A stretch of 64,000 nucleotides of DNA from Dechloromonas sp. A34 (GTDB lineage: Bacteria; Pseudomonadota; Gammaproteobacteria; Burkholderiales; Rhodocyclaceae): the NCBI RefSeq assembly GCF_026261605.1, contig NZ_CP102486.1, positions 4,650,001 to 4,714,000 of the forward strand, given 5' to 3'. Shown here piece after piece: positions 16,838 to 25,725 of the stretch (position 1 is the first letter of the stretch; each line of letters begins with the position of its first letter). The notes under the pieces are model-generated. The model saw only the letters and a list, made by a program, of their open reading frames with translations. It was not told the origin of the DNA and did no database searches. The position numbers and the translations under genes are program-made.

Positions 16838-19686
16838 ATGGACCTCCAAATTCTCCTACTCCTTGGCCAGGATGGCATCACCAACGGTGCCATCTATGCC
16901 TTGCTGGCCCTCGCCCTGGTGCTGGTCTTCGCCGTCACCCGTGTCATCTTCATCCCGCAGGGAGAATTCGTCGCCTTCGGCGCCCTGACCCTGGCCTCGC
17001 TGCAAGCCGGCCAGGTGCCGGGCACGATCTGGCTGCTGCTCGGGCTGGGCAGCACGGTCGCCGTGCTCGACGGCATCCGTCTGCTACGCGAGGGCCGTTA
17101 CGCCAAACTGCCACCGCTGCTGATCTTCAATGTCGGCGGGCCGCTGCTCGCCGCCGCCGGCCTCTTCGCCGTGCCGCCGACCCAGTTGCCGCTGGCGGTG
17201 CAGGTCGTAATCTCGATGCTGCTGGTCGTCCCGATGGGGCCGATGATCTACCGCATCGCCTTCCAGCCGCTGGCCAGTGCCTCGGTGCTCGTCCTGCTCA
17301 TCGTCTCAGTCGCCGTACACCTCGCCCTGATCGGCCTCGGCCTGCTCTTCTTCGGCGCCGAAGGCTCGCGCACGCCGGCCTTCACCGACCTCAGCTTCGA
17401 ACTGGCCGGTGCCCCGCTGCAGGGCCAGACCATCCTCGTCGTCGTCGCCTCGGCGCTGCTCATCATCGGCCTCTATTTCTTCTTCGAGCGCACCATCTAC
17501 GGCAAGGCCCTGCGCGCTACCGCGATGAACCGCACCGGCGCCCGCCTGATGGGCATTCCGCCGGTCCTCGCCGGCAAGCTGTGCTTCACGCTGGCCGCCG
17601 CCATCGGTGCCTTCTCCGGCATCCTGATCGCGCCGATCACCACCATCTACTACGACTCCGGCTTCCTGATCGGCCTCAAAGGCTTCGTCGGTGCCATCAT
17701 CGGCGGTCTCGCCTCCTATCCGCTGGCCGCGTTGGGCGCCATCCTGGTCGGCCTGCTCGAGTCCTACTCCTCTTTCTACGCCAGCGCCTTCAAGGAAGTC
17801 ATCGTCTTCACGCTGATCATCCCGGTGCTGCTCTGGCGTTCGCTGACGACACGCCATGTCGAGGATGACGACGAGCATACCGACGAGGTCAATGCCGAAC
17901 CGCACGACGCCCGGCCAAAACTGCGCTGGCTGCGTCACCTGCCCTTCGTCGCCTTCATCGGCCTGCTGCTGGTCGCGCCCAGCCTCCTGCCCGAGTTCTC
18001 GATCACGCTGCTCAACTACATCGGCCTCTATGCCATCGTCGCGGTCGGGCTCGTCCTGCTGACCGGCGTCGGCGGCCTGACCTCGTTCGGGCAGGCCGCC
18101 TTCGTCGGCCTCGGCGCTTACACGACGGCCGTCCTGACCACCACCTACGGCCTCTCGCCCTGGCTGACGCTGTTCATCGGCCTCGCTATCACCGCCGCCG
18201 TCGCGCTGTTCCTCGGCTTCATTACGCTACGCATGGGCGGCCACTATCTGCCGTTGGGCACCATCGCCTGGGGCATCAGCCTGTATTTTCTGTTCGGCAA
18301 CCTCGAGTTTCTCGGCGGCCACACCGGCATCACCAGCATTCCGGCGGTATCGCTGTTCGGTTGGGAGTTGAAGTCGGGCAATCAGTTCTACTACCTGATC
18401 TGGCTGGTCGTGCTGCTCGCCATCGTCGCCATCCGCAACCTGCTCGATTCGCGCGAGGGCAGGGCGATTCGCGCCCTGCGCGGCGGCGTCGTGATGGCCG
18501 AGGCGATGGGCGTCAATACCCAGCGCACCAAGATCGTCATCTTCCTGATCGCCGCGCTGCTGGCCAGCGCCTCGGGCTGGCTGTACGCCCACCTGCAGCG
18601 CTTCGTGAACCCGACGCCCTTCGCGCTGAACCAGGGCATCGAATACCTGTTCATGGTCGTCGTCGGCGGTATGGGCCATGTCTGGGGCGCCGTGCTCGGC
18701 GCCGGGCTGATCACTGTCCTCAAGCAATGGCTGCAGGACTGGCTGCCGCAGATTCTCGGCCAGAGCGGCAATTTCGAGATCATCGTCTTCGGCATCGCCA
18801 TGGTCATCGTGCTGCAGAAAGCCCGCGTCGGCCTGTGGCCGGTCATCGTCAAACTGCTGCCCAGCCGCAGCCGGCAACGCACGGTTCCGACTGCCGACAT
18901 ACTCGCCAAACGCCCGTCGGCGGCAACCGGCACGGTGCTGCTCGAAGCCGCCGAAGTCACCAAGCGTTTCGGCGGCCTGGTCGCCAACAACAACATGGAC
19001 CTCAACGTGCGGGCCGGCGAAGTGATGGCCCTGATCGGCCCGAACGGCGCCGGCAAGAGCACGATGTTCAACTGCATTTCCGGCGTCGATCCGGCCAGCG
19101 AGGGGAAAATCGCCTTCCTCGGCGAATCGACCGTTGACCAGGGGTCGCGCGACATCGCCCGGCGCGGCATGAGCCGGACCTTCCAGCACGTGCGTTTGCT
19201 CGGCCAGATGTCAGTCATCGAAAACGTCGCCATCGGCGCCCATTTGCGCGGCAGCAAGGGCGTCATCGCCGCCGCGCTGCGCCTCGACCGCGCCGAGGAA
19301 AACCGCCTGCTCGCCGAAGCGGCGCGCCAGATCGAGCGCGTCGGCCTCGCCGAGCACATGTTCGACCCGGCCGGCAGCCTGGCCTCGGCCAGCAGCGCAT
19401 TGTCGAAATCGCCCGCGCCTTGGCCTCCGACCCCTGCCTGCTGCTCCTCGACGAACCGGCCGCCGGCCTGCGCTACAAGGAAAAACAGGCGCTCGCCGAA
19501 CTGCTCCGCAAGCTGCGCGCTGAAGGCATGGGCATCCTGCTCGTCGAGCACGACATGGATTTCGTCATGGGCCTGGCCGACCGCGTGGTGGTCATGGAGT
19601 TCGGCGAGAAGATCGCCGAAGGGCTGCCCGAGGAGGTCCAGCGGAATCCGAAGGTGCTGGAAGCCTATCTGGGCGGCGTGGAGTAA
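16838..19686 (+). CDS. LivH-LivM-LivG fusion: two permease domains and an ATPase (apparent one-base deletion in the ATPase)
   Basis: One frame of the Liv-type importer encodes three usually separate proteins. Residues 1-335 are LivH (first permease, many membrane segments; EAA-like region near [17 protein letters not shown]). A charged linker near 337-365 ([14 protein letters not shown]) leads to LivM (about 366-690). LivG follows from about 705, with Walker [10 protein letters not shown] at about 734-742. At 19385-19386 the frame breaks inside the ABC signature: adding one base restores [12 protein letters not shown], Walker [11 protein letters not shown] and the H-loop VEHDMD, ending at 19686 (about 949 residues). 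The remainder is intact, so a sequencing deletion is likely. LivF starts 3 nt later. Confidence 0.82.
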
Positions 19687-19689
19687 GAC

Positions 19690-20448
19690 ATGAGCAAGCA
19701 CTCACACCTGCACGACAACGAGGTCATTCTCGACGTCAAGAACCTGCGTGTCGCCTATGGCAAGGTCGAGGCGCTGCACGAAGTCAGCCTGACCATCCGC
19801 CGCGGCGAGATCGTCACCGTGATCGGCCCCAACGGTGCCGGCAAGACGACCCTGCTGGCGGCCCTGATGGGCTTGCTGCCATCGCGTGGCGATATCGTTT
19901 ACATGGGCCAGGCCCAGCGCCAGGAACGCTCGGTCGAACACCTGGTCCGCCACGGCATGACGCTGGTCCCGGAAAAGCGCGAGCTGTTCGCCGAAATGAG
20001 TGTCGAGGACAATCTGCTGCTCGGCGCCTTCGACCGCTACCGCACCGGCCACCGCGACCAGATGGAAACCATGGACGAGGTGTTCGAGCTCTTCCCGCGC
20101 CTCGAGGAACGCCGTGCCCAGCTGGCCGGCACGCTGTCCGGCGGCGAACGGCAGATGCTGGCCATGGGCCGCGCCCTGATGGCCAAGCCCAAGCTGCTGA
20201 TGCTCGACGAACCGAGCCTCGGCTTGGCCCCGCTGATCATCAAGGAAATCTTCCGGATCATTGCCGCGCTCAAACAGACCGGCGTCGCCATCCTGCTCGT
20301 CGAGCAGAACGCCCGCGCCGCGCTGCAGGTTTCCGACTACGGCTACGTACTGGAGACTGGCGAGGTTTCGCTGGCCGGGCCGAGCGCCGAACTGGCGGCC
20401 GACCCGCGCGTGATCGAAGCCTATCTCGGCCTCGGCCACAAGCACTAG
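19690..20448 (+). CDS. livF: ABC importer ATP-binding protein LivF
   Basis: Second ATPase of the Liv-type importer; pairs with the LivG domain of the upstream fusion. 252 residues with Walker A GPNGAGKTTLL, Q-loop and LVPEKRELFAEMSVEDNLLLG typical of LivF, signature LSGGERQMLAMGRAL, Walker B LLMLDEPSLGLAP and H-loop LLVEQNARAAL. It starts 3 nt after the fusion gene. The last codons overlap the first arm of an inverted repeat that separates it from the convergent norF-like gene. Confidence 0.95.
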   Translation: MSKHSHLHDNEVILDVKNLRVAYGKVEALHEVSLTIRRGEIVTVIGPNGAGKTTLLAALMGLLPSRGDIVYMGQAQRQERSVEHLVRHGMTLVPEKRELFAEMSVEDNLLLGAFDRYRTGHRDQMETMDEVFELFPRLEERRAQLAGTLSGGERQMLAMGRALMAKPKLLMLDEPSLGLAPLIIKEIFRIIAALKQTGVAILLVEQNARAALQVSDYGYVLETGEVSLAGPSAELAADPRVIEAYLGLGHKH

Positions 20449-20475
20449 CGCCACGACGACAAGGGCTGGCGCTAG
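20445..20475. terminator. Bidirectional hairpin between livF and norF-like genes
   Basis: CTAGCGCCA (20445-20453) and TGGCGCTAG (20467-20475) form a perfect 9-bp stem with a 13-nt loop, exactly between two convergent stop codons. There is no long T-run, but the placement suits a shared terminator. Confidence 0.5.
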
Positions 20476-20760
20476 CTAGATCGCGGTCAGCCGCGCCAGC
20501 AGCGGGCCAAACAGGTCGACGGCGATGACCATCGCCGGCAGGACGTAGAAATAGGCGTTCATCAGCCGGCGAATGCGCCGGTTGGCGCCGCCCAGCTCCA
20601 TGAAGTGGTCGATCACCAGCCGCCCCTTGATGGCGATCACCGCCGCCACGATCAAGGTAATAGCCAGCCCGGGCTCAGCCGTTTCGCCGAGATAACCGCC
20701 GCCCAGGGTCAGCACGAGCAGGAAGAGCCAGGCCAGGGTCAGTTTGCGATCGTGGCTCAT
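20476..20760 (-). CDS. norF: NorF-like small membrane protein (prokaryotic cytochrome oxidase subunit IV family)
   Basis: About 94 residues with three hydrophobic segments (LAWLFLLVLTLGGGYL, AITLIVAAVIAIKG, LPAMVIAVDLFGPLL). The polar stretch HFMELGGANRRIRRL between segments two and three is typical of the NorF/COX4_pro family. It lies 1 nt after the norE-like gene, the usual pairing. NorEF proteins support nitric oxide reductase activity in denitrifiers; no norCB is visible here. An alternative start at 20775 would overlap norE by 14 nt. Confidence 0.72.
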   Translation of the reverse strand: MSHDRKLTLAWLFLLVLTLGGGYLGETAEPGLAITLIVAAVIAIKGRLVIDHFMELGGANRRIRRLMNAYFYVLPAMVIAVDLFGPLLARLTAI

Positions 20761-20761
20761 C

Positions 20762-21355
20762 TCAGTGCCAGACATAGGCGATCGGAAAAATGATCAGCCA
20801 GGCGAGGTCGATGGTGTGCCAGTAGCAGGCGAAAGCCTCTAGCCCTTCGTGATCCTCCGGCGAATAGGCGCCGGCCCAGGTCCGCGCCATGACCCAGAGG
20901 ATGCCCAGGCTGCCCCAGCCAACATGGACCAGATGGTTGAAGGCCAGGTAGTAGTAGGTGGTGAAGAAGACGCCGGTCGAGCCGTTGATGCCCTGCTCGC
21001 CGTACCAGGCGAACTCGATGGTCTTGACGATCAGGTAGCCGACCCCACAGGCCAGCGCGCCGCCCAGCCAGTACAGCGTGTGGCGTGGCCGGTTGTGGCG
21101 GATGGCGCCGAGCGAACGGGCGACAAAGTAGCTGCTACTCAGCATCAGCACGGTGTTGATCACCCCGGCGCTGGTTGCCAGGCGGGCCGGGCCGTCGTGG
21201 AAGGCCTCCGGGTTGTGGGCGCGAGCCAGGAAAAAGACAATGAACATCAGCGCGAACTCGGTCAGTTCGCAGAAGATGCCGACCCAGATGCCCTTGTTGC
21301 CGGGAATCCGCCCGGCCGCCGGTTCAGGAAACGGAAGCGTGGTTGCCAGACTCAA
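20762..21355 (-). CDS. norE: NorE-like / cytochrome c oxidase subunit III family protein
   Basis: A 197-residue membrane protein of the heme-copper oxidase subunit III family. It has five hydrophobic segments, with family features such as GIFCELTEFALMFIVFF at the N-terminus, FFTTYYYLAFNHLVHVGWG, and the C-terminal CYWHTIDLAWLIIFP. The length is that of the short NorE form, not of CtaE (about 260). A TTG start at 21355 is used; GGGGA lies 8 nt before it. Together with the norF-like gene it probably assists NO reduction or another oxidase, but nothing else for nitrogen oxides is nearby. Confidence 0.78.
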   Translation of the reverse strand: MSLATTLPFPEPAAGRIPGNKGIWVGIFCELTEFALMFIVFFLARAHNPEAFHDGPARLATSAGVINTVLMLSSSYFVARSLGAIRHNRPRHTLYWLGGALACGVGYLIVKTIEFAWYGEQGINGSTGVFFTTYYYLAFNHLVHVGWGSLGILWVMARTWAGAYSPEDHEGLEAFACYWHTIDLAWLIIFPIAYVWH

Positions 21356-21428
21356 GGCCTGATCCCCGGAAGTTGTTCACAGGCCGATTCTGGACAACTG
21401 CCGCCTTTACTTCCTTGATGCGCGGCAA

Positions 21429-21454
21429 AGATCGCCCGGCTTGCCGGGCGATCT
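21429..21454 (-). terminator. Hairpin downstream of the DUF6600 gene
   Basis: AGATCGCCCGGC-TT-GCCGGGCGATCT is a perfect 12-bp inverted repeat, 17 bp beyond the stop of the minus-strand gene ending at 21471. On the minus strand it is followed by TTTGCC. It probably ends that transcript before the norE-like gene. Confidence 0.6.
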
Positions 21455-21470
21455 GGCAAAACGCCTGGGC

Positions 21471-23762
21471 CTAACGCCCGCGTTCGTCGCGGTCGCGGTC
21501 GCGCTCGCCGCCACGGCCACGGTCACGTCCCCGCGACTCCTGTTGCGCCGGTACAGCCTGCGGTTGGGGCTGTGCTTGCGGCGCTGACTGCGGTGCCGGA
21601 GGAGCTGGCAGGCGGACGGCCGGGGCCTCGCTGGGGCGAGGTACCGGGCGCGACTCCGCGCGCATTTCGCGGCGGAACTCCCGTTCGCGTGGCGGCGGAG
21701 CCGACTGGGGAGCGGCTTGCGGCGGTGCCCGAATCACCGGTGCCGGGGGTGGCGCCTCCGGCGTGCGGAAAGCCGGGGACTCGGAGGAACGGGGTGCCGA
21801 GCGTGGTTCGTCGCGCATTTCGCGGCGGAATTCCCGTTCCCGGGACGGCGATGGCAGTGCCGGTTGGGGAGCTGCCTGCGGTTGCGGCGCCCGCACTGCT
21901 GGCACCGGTGACGATGCTTCCGGGGTGCGGAAAGCCGGCGCCTCGACGGAGCGGGCCGACTGACGGGGTTCGTCGCGCGTTTCACGCCGGAAGTCGCGTT
22001 CCCGGAATGCCGGCGGCGCTGATTCCTGGGGACGGAGGGCCGGGGCTTCGCTAGCGCGGAGCGACTGGCGCGGCTCGTCGCGCATTTCGCGGCGGAAGTC
22101 GCGCTCGCGGGGTGCCGGCACCGCCTGCGGCGCGCCTTGCGGTATGGCCTGCACCGACGCGGGCGACTGGAACTGGGCTTCCGGGCGAAAAGCGGGCGGG
22201 GCGGAATCGCGTGCGCCCTGCCTTTCCTGGCGCTCCTGCCGCGGCACATCGCGCCCGTCGCGTCCCGGCTCCCGAACGGACCCGAACGGCGACATGGCCG
22301 GGCGCTCATCCCGGGCTTCGCGCCGTGGCAGCGGGCCATCACCCCGACGGTTCGCCCCGTCGAACTCGCGAGCCGGCGAGGCAGATTGCATCCGCGCCCC
22401 CGAATCATCGCCGCGCCGGCCCTGAAAAGCGGGTTGTTGGCGACCTTCCGGACGCACCCGCGCGGCGGCAGGCGGCGCCAGCCAGTCGGCGCTCGGCGCC
22501 CGACCAGCCAGCGGGGCGCGTCCGAGGTCGTAGCGTTCGGCCCGGCGGACTTCGGTTGGCGTGATCGATTGCCCTTCGCGGAGCAAGCTGGCCGGCACCA
22601 CGGTCACTGCCCGCGCCGTAGCGCGATGGGCGAACTGCTCGTGGCCTCCGGCACGGACGGTGCGGTCGATGATGCTCACGTCACGCACATGGGTGACGTT
22701 GATCTGTCGGACATAGCCGGCACTATGCTGATACCTCGGTACAAAGACCTCGCGCGGCGCGAGGGGGAACCAGCCGACTGCCGGCGCCGAACCGAAACCA
22801 AAGCTGACGCTCCAGCCTGGATTGCCCAGCCAGCCGACCAGCGCCGGGGCATAGACCGGCCGGGTCGAATGGTGGCCGGGGGTCCATCCCCAACGCCCAC
22901 GGATCAGCGCCCAGCGCCCATAGTGGAATGGCGTGAAGCCCCACGGCGCCTGGTCGATCCAGGTCCATCCCCAGGGGGCCACCCAGGCCCAGCGCCCGAA
23001 GCGATAGGGCGCCCAGTCGTCGCCCACGCCGCGCGGGTACCAGACGCTGCCGTATTCATCTTCCGGACGCCAGTCGCCATAGGCATCGAGGTCCTGATAA
23101 CCGGTCATGTAGGGTGACACATGACGGCGCGTAACGCTGGCCAGTGTGGCATTCTCGCGCTCGGCGACCCAACGGTCGAAGCCATCTAGATCGGAATCGC
23201 CCTCGATCGACACTCGGCCATCGCTCTCGAAGCTGGCCCTCTGGCCGGCGGCAACCGGCGTTATCCGCCCACGATCATCCAAAATGGCCTGCCCGGCCTG
23301 AGCGCTCAGTTCGCTGTGGTCAGAAAAGACATCGATCCGGTAACGACCGGGGGTCGCGAAACGAATGCTACCGTCCGGGGTATGGACCGTGACATCGTCC
23401 GCCTGGTCGCGATCGAGAATGCTGACGGCGAGACTGCCTTCATCGAGTTGCAGGCTGACTTGGCGGTCATCGACGATGACGAACTCGGAACGGCTGTTGC
23501 TGCCCAGCCGATAGGCGGTAGACCCGATCCAGATTTCGGCCCGCCCACGGCGGTCGGTTTCGAGCATTGCACCGCTGCTGATCGGCCAGTTGAGCGCAGC
23601 CGCAGTAGCCTCATCATCGCGGTCGGCACGAAAATCGACCCCGTTCTCAATCAGCGCCAGACGCCCGACCCGGGCAGGCGGGTCGGCCAAAGCGATGGCC
23701 GGAAGCAAGGCCAAAACCGCCAGCGCAACGCGGGCAAAAGACGAGAAGGAAGACATGATCAA
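21471..23762 (-). CDS. Exported FecR/DUF6600-type protein with Arg/Pro-rich C-terminal repeats
   Basis: A 763-residue exported protein: signal peptide (cleavage near AIALA-DPP), a FecR-like beta domain to about residue 200, then a Trp/Tyr-rich DUF6600-type region near 215-330 (GDDWAPYRFGRWAWVAPWGW and WALIRGRWGWTPGHH). The last about 250 residues are low-complexity. A unit with REREFRREMRDEPR appears four times, spaced by Ala/Pro-rich stretches, and the chain ends in RDRGRGGERDRDRDERGR. The tail is strongly basic. Function is unknown; an envelope-associated or polysaccharide-binding role would fit. AGGAG lies 6 nt before the start at 23762. Confidence 0.7.
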   Translation of the reverse strand: MIMSSFSSFARVALAVLALLPAIALADPPARVGRLALIENGVDFRADRDDEATAAALNWPISSGAMLETDRRGRAEIWIGSTAYRLGSNSRSEFVIVDDRQVSLQLDEGSLAVSILDRDQADDVTVHTPDGSIRFATPGRYRIDVFSDHSELSAQAGQAILDDRGRITPVAAGQRASFESDGRVSIEGDSDLDGFDRWVAERENATLASVTRRHVSPYMTGYQDLDAYGDWRPEDEYGSVWYPRGVGDDWAPYRFGRWAWVAPWGWTWIDQAPWGFTPFHYGRWALIRGRWGWTPGHHSTRPVYAPALVGWLGNPGWSVSFGFGSAPAVGWFPLAPREVFVPRYQHSAGYVRQINVTHVRDVSIIDRTVRAGGHEQFAHRATARAVTVVPASLLREGQSITPTEVRRAERYDLGRAPLAGRAPSADWLAPPAAARVRPEGRQQPAFQGRRGDDSGARMQSASPAREFDGANRRGDGPLPRREARDERPAMSPFGSVREPGRDGRDVPRQERQERQGARDSAPPAFRPEAQFQSPASVQAIPQGAPQAVPAPRERDFRREMRDEPRQSLRASEAPALRPQESAPPAFRERDFRRETRDEPRQSARSVEAPAFRTPEASSPVPAVRAPQPQAAPQPALPSPSREREFRREMRDEPRSAPRSSESPAFRTPEAPPPAPVIRAPPQAAPQSAPPPREREFRREMRAESRPVPRPSEAPAVRLPAPPAPQSAPQAQPQPQAVPAQQESRGRDRGRGGERDRDRDERGR

Positions 23763-23893
23763 CTCCTGAAAAGGGGCATGGCGCGAAGCCGGGCAAGACG
23801 CCGTTGATCAATTAACGCAGCAACAGGAGGAATAGATGGACAAACGCCCTGGGCAAGACGTTTCAAAATGTTGCGAGGCCGGCCCCGCCTGGC

Positions 23894-25599
23894 TCAGGCG
23901 CTATCGCCGGCAACCCCGTACTTCTTGGTGACCGCGGCAGCGAGTTCGCGCGCCGACGCAACTTTCGGACTCTTACGGTCCTTGAGCTGGGCACGCCGCA
24001 GGTAATCTTCGGCCCGCGCCGCCAGTTCGGCATCCCAACCCTTCTGGTCGATCAGCGTGAAGATCGCCTTTGCCGCATTGACCAGGAACTGCAGGTTGGG
24101 AACCTGTTCGACCGCCTGGATCAGCAACCGAACGGCGCCTTCCAGGTCGCCGCTGCGGGCGGCCAGGACGCCCTTGTTGTTGAGTTCGATGATTTCCCTG
24201 CCGACCTGGTCGAGCAGGGCCTTGCCGGCATCCTGCTGTCCGGTCTTCTGGAAAACCTGTGAGATCTGGTCGATCAGATGGGTATCTTCGTGATTCTCGG
24301 CGGCCACCTGACGCATGATCTTTCCGGCGGCATCGGATTTACCGGTGGCATAGCAGGCATGCGCCAGATCGATGGCCAGGCGCTGCGAGACATGCTTGCC
24401 CTTGTCGGCCGACTCGGTCTCGATCTGCGTTTGCAAATCGAGTGCCTGCTCGACGAGTTGCCTGGCTTTGTCGGGCGAGCCTTCCTTTTCCAGGCAAAGG
24501 CTCTCGGTGACCAGCGCCGCCATCTCGGCCTGCTTGTCGCCGCGCCACTCGCGCTTCATTTCGCCAGCGATCTTGCGCGATGCCGCGACATTGCCGCGCT
24601 CGACCAGCACCCGTGACAGGTTGGCAAAATCATCGACGGTGCGCAGGCTCGAGCCCTTGCTGCGCTCGATGACCTTGCCATAGGCCTTTTCGGCGGTCAG
24701 CAGATCATTGTTGCGGGCTGCGACGTCACCGACCAGGCGCTGGCGCAGGGTATTGTGCGGTGAGGCATCGGCCGCCCGCTGCAGGGTCTGCTGCGCCTCG
24801 AGCAACTTGCCCTTGGCTTCTTGCACCGAGGCGAGAAAGTCATAGGCCGAGAGATATTCCGGCGCCTCCTGGGTCACCTGTTCAGCCAGCTGCCCGGCTT
24901 CGTCCAGCGCCCCACGGTCGCGCAAGGCGGTGGCCAGGCCCATCTTGGCCCAGGGTACGACCCGCCCTCGAGCACGCGGCGGAACACCGCCTCGGCCTCA
25001 GCCGTCCGGCCCAGGGTATGGAGCAGTTCGCCCTTGAAGCGCAATGCGTCATACATATAGACCGGCTGCTGCTGGATCACCCGGTCGCAGGCAGCAATCG
25101 CTTCCTGCAGGTCGCCGCGCTCAAGTTGCTCGTAGATTCGGCGCAAGACATGTTTCTTATAGATGGCCTTGACCAGGCGCGCCTGCAGTTGTTCGGCGGT
25201 AAACGGCTTGATCAGGTAGTCGTCCGGCGCCAGCTCGGCCAGCGCCACGACATTGGTATAGCCCCGTTCGCTGGTGATGATCATATAGACCGTGGCCAGC
25301 GGGATCAGGTGGGCATGGCGCAGTTCTTCAAGCAACTGCTGGCCGTCGCGACCGTCGTCGAGTACGAAATCGGAAAGAATGATGTCGAAGCGGTTGCTCT
25401 TGACCTGGCGGATCACCTCGGCCGAATTGCCTGCCCCATGCACCGAGGTTACCCCCAGTGCGCCGAGCATCAAACGCAAGGAATCGCGCGCCGGCGAATG
25501 GCGGTCGACGATCAACACCCGTTTCTTGGTCAGGGTCTGCTGCAAAACCAGCAGCATCTCTTCGTTATCAAGCGGGTTCGCGCTCTTGGCTGGGCTCAT
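23894..25599 (-). CDS. Response regulator with C-terminal TPR-like domain, apparent one-base deletion
   Basis: A receiver domain (KKRVLIVDRHSPARD; phospho-acceptor D77 in IILSDFVLDDGRDG; Lys in DDYLIKPF) is followed by helical TPR-like repeats, for example AEAEAVFRRVLEGG, QTLQRAADASPHNTLRQRL and AEKAYGKVIER. The reading frame changes near 24957: adding one base there joins RRVLEGGS to VPWAKMGLATALRDRGALD and gives about 568 residues. The ATG at 25599 is preferred because AGGA lies 6 nt upstream; 25605 is possible. Receiver-TPR proteins of this kind are common in betaproteobacteria and are thought to act through protein contacts, not DNA. The partner kinase is not in the window. Confidence 0.78.
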
Positions 25600-25725
25600 G
25601 CTCATTCCTGACAAATTACTTGAGTTCGCCAAGCAGGGCAAGCCGACCGGGGAAAACCTGTGTTTTTTCAGCGACCTGACGTAAAATCCGGCTCCCGATA
25701 CTGCGCCGCAACATCCCACTTTCCC

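Noticed and set aside
25606..25725. Possible chromosome origin or parS next to mnmG-parAB
   Set aside because: No DnaA-box (TTATCCACA) cluster and no TGTTTCACGTGAAACA-like palindrome could be found here or in the rest of the window.
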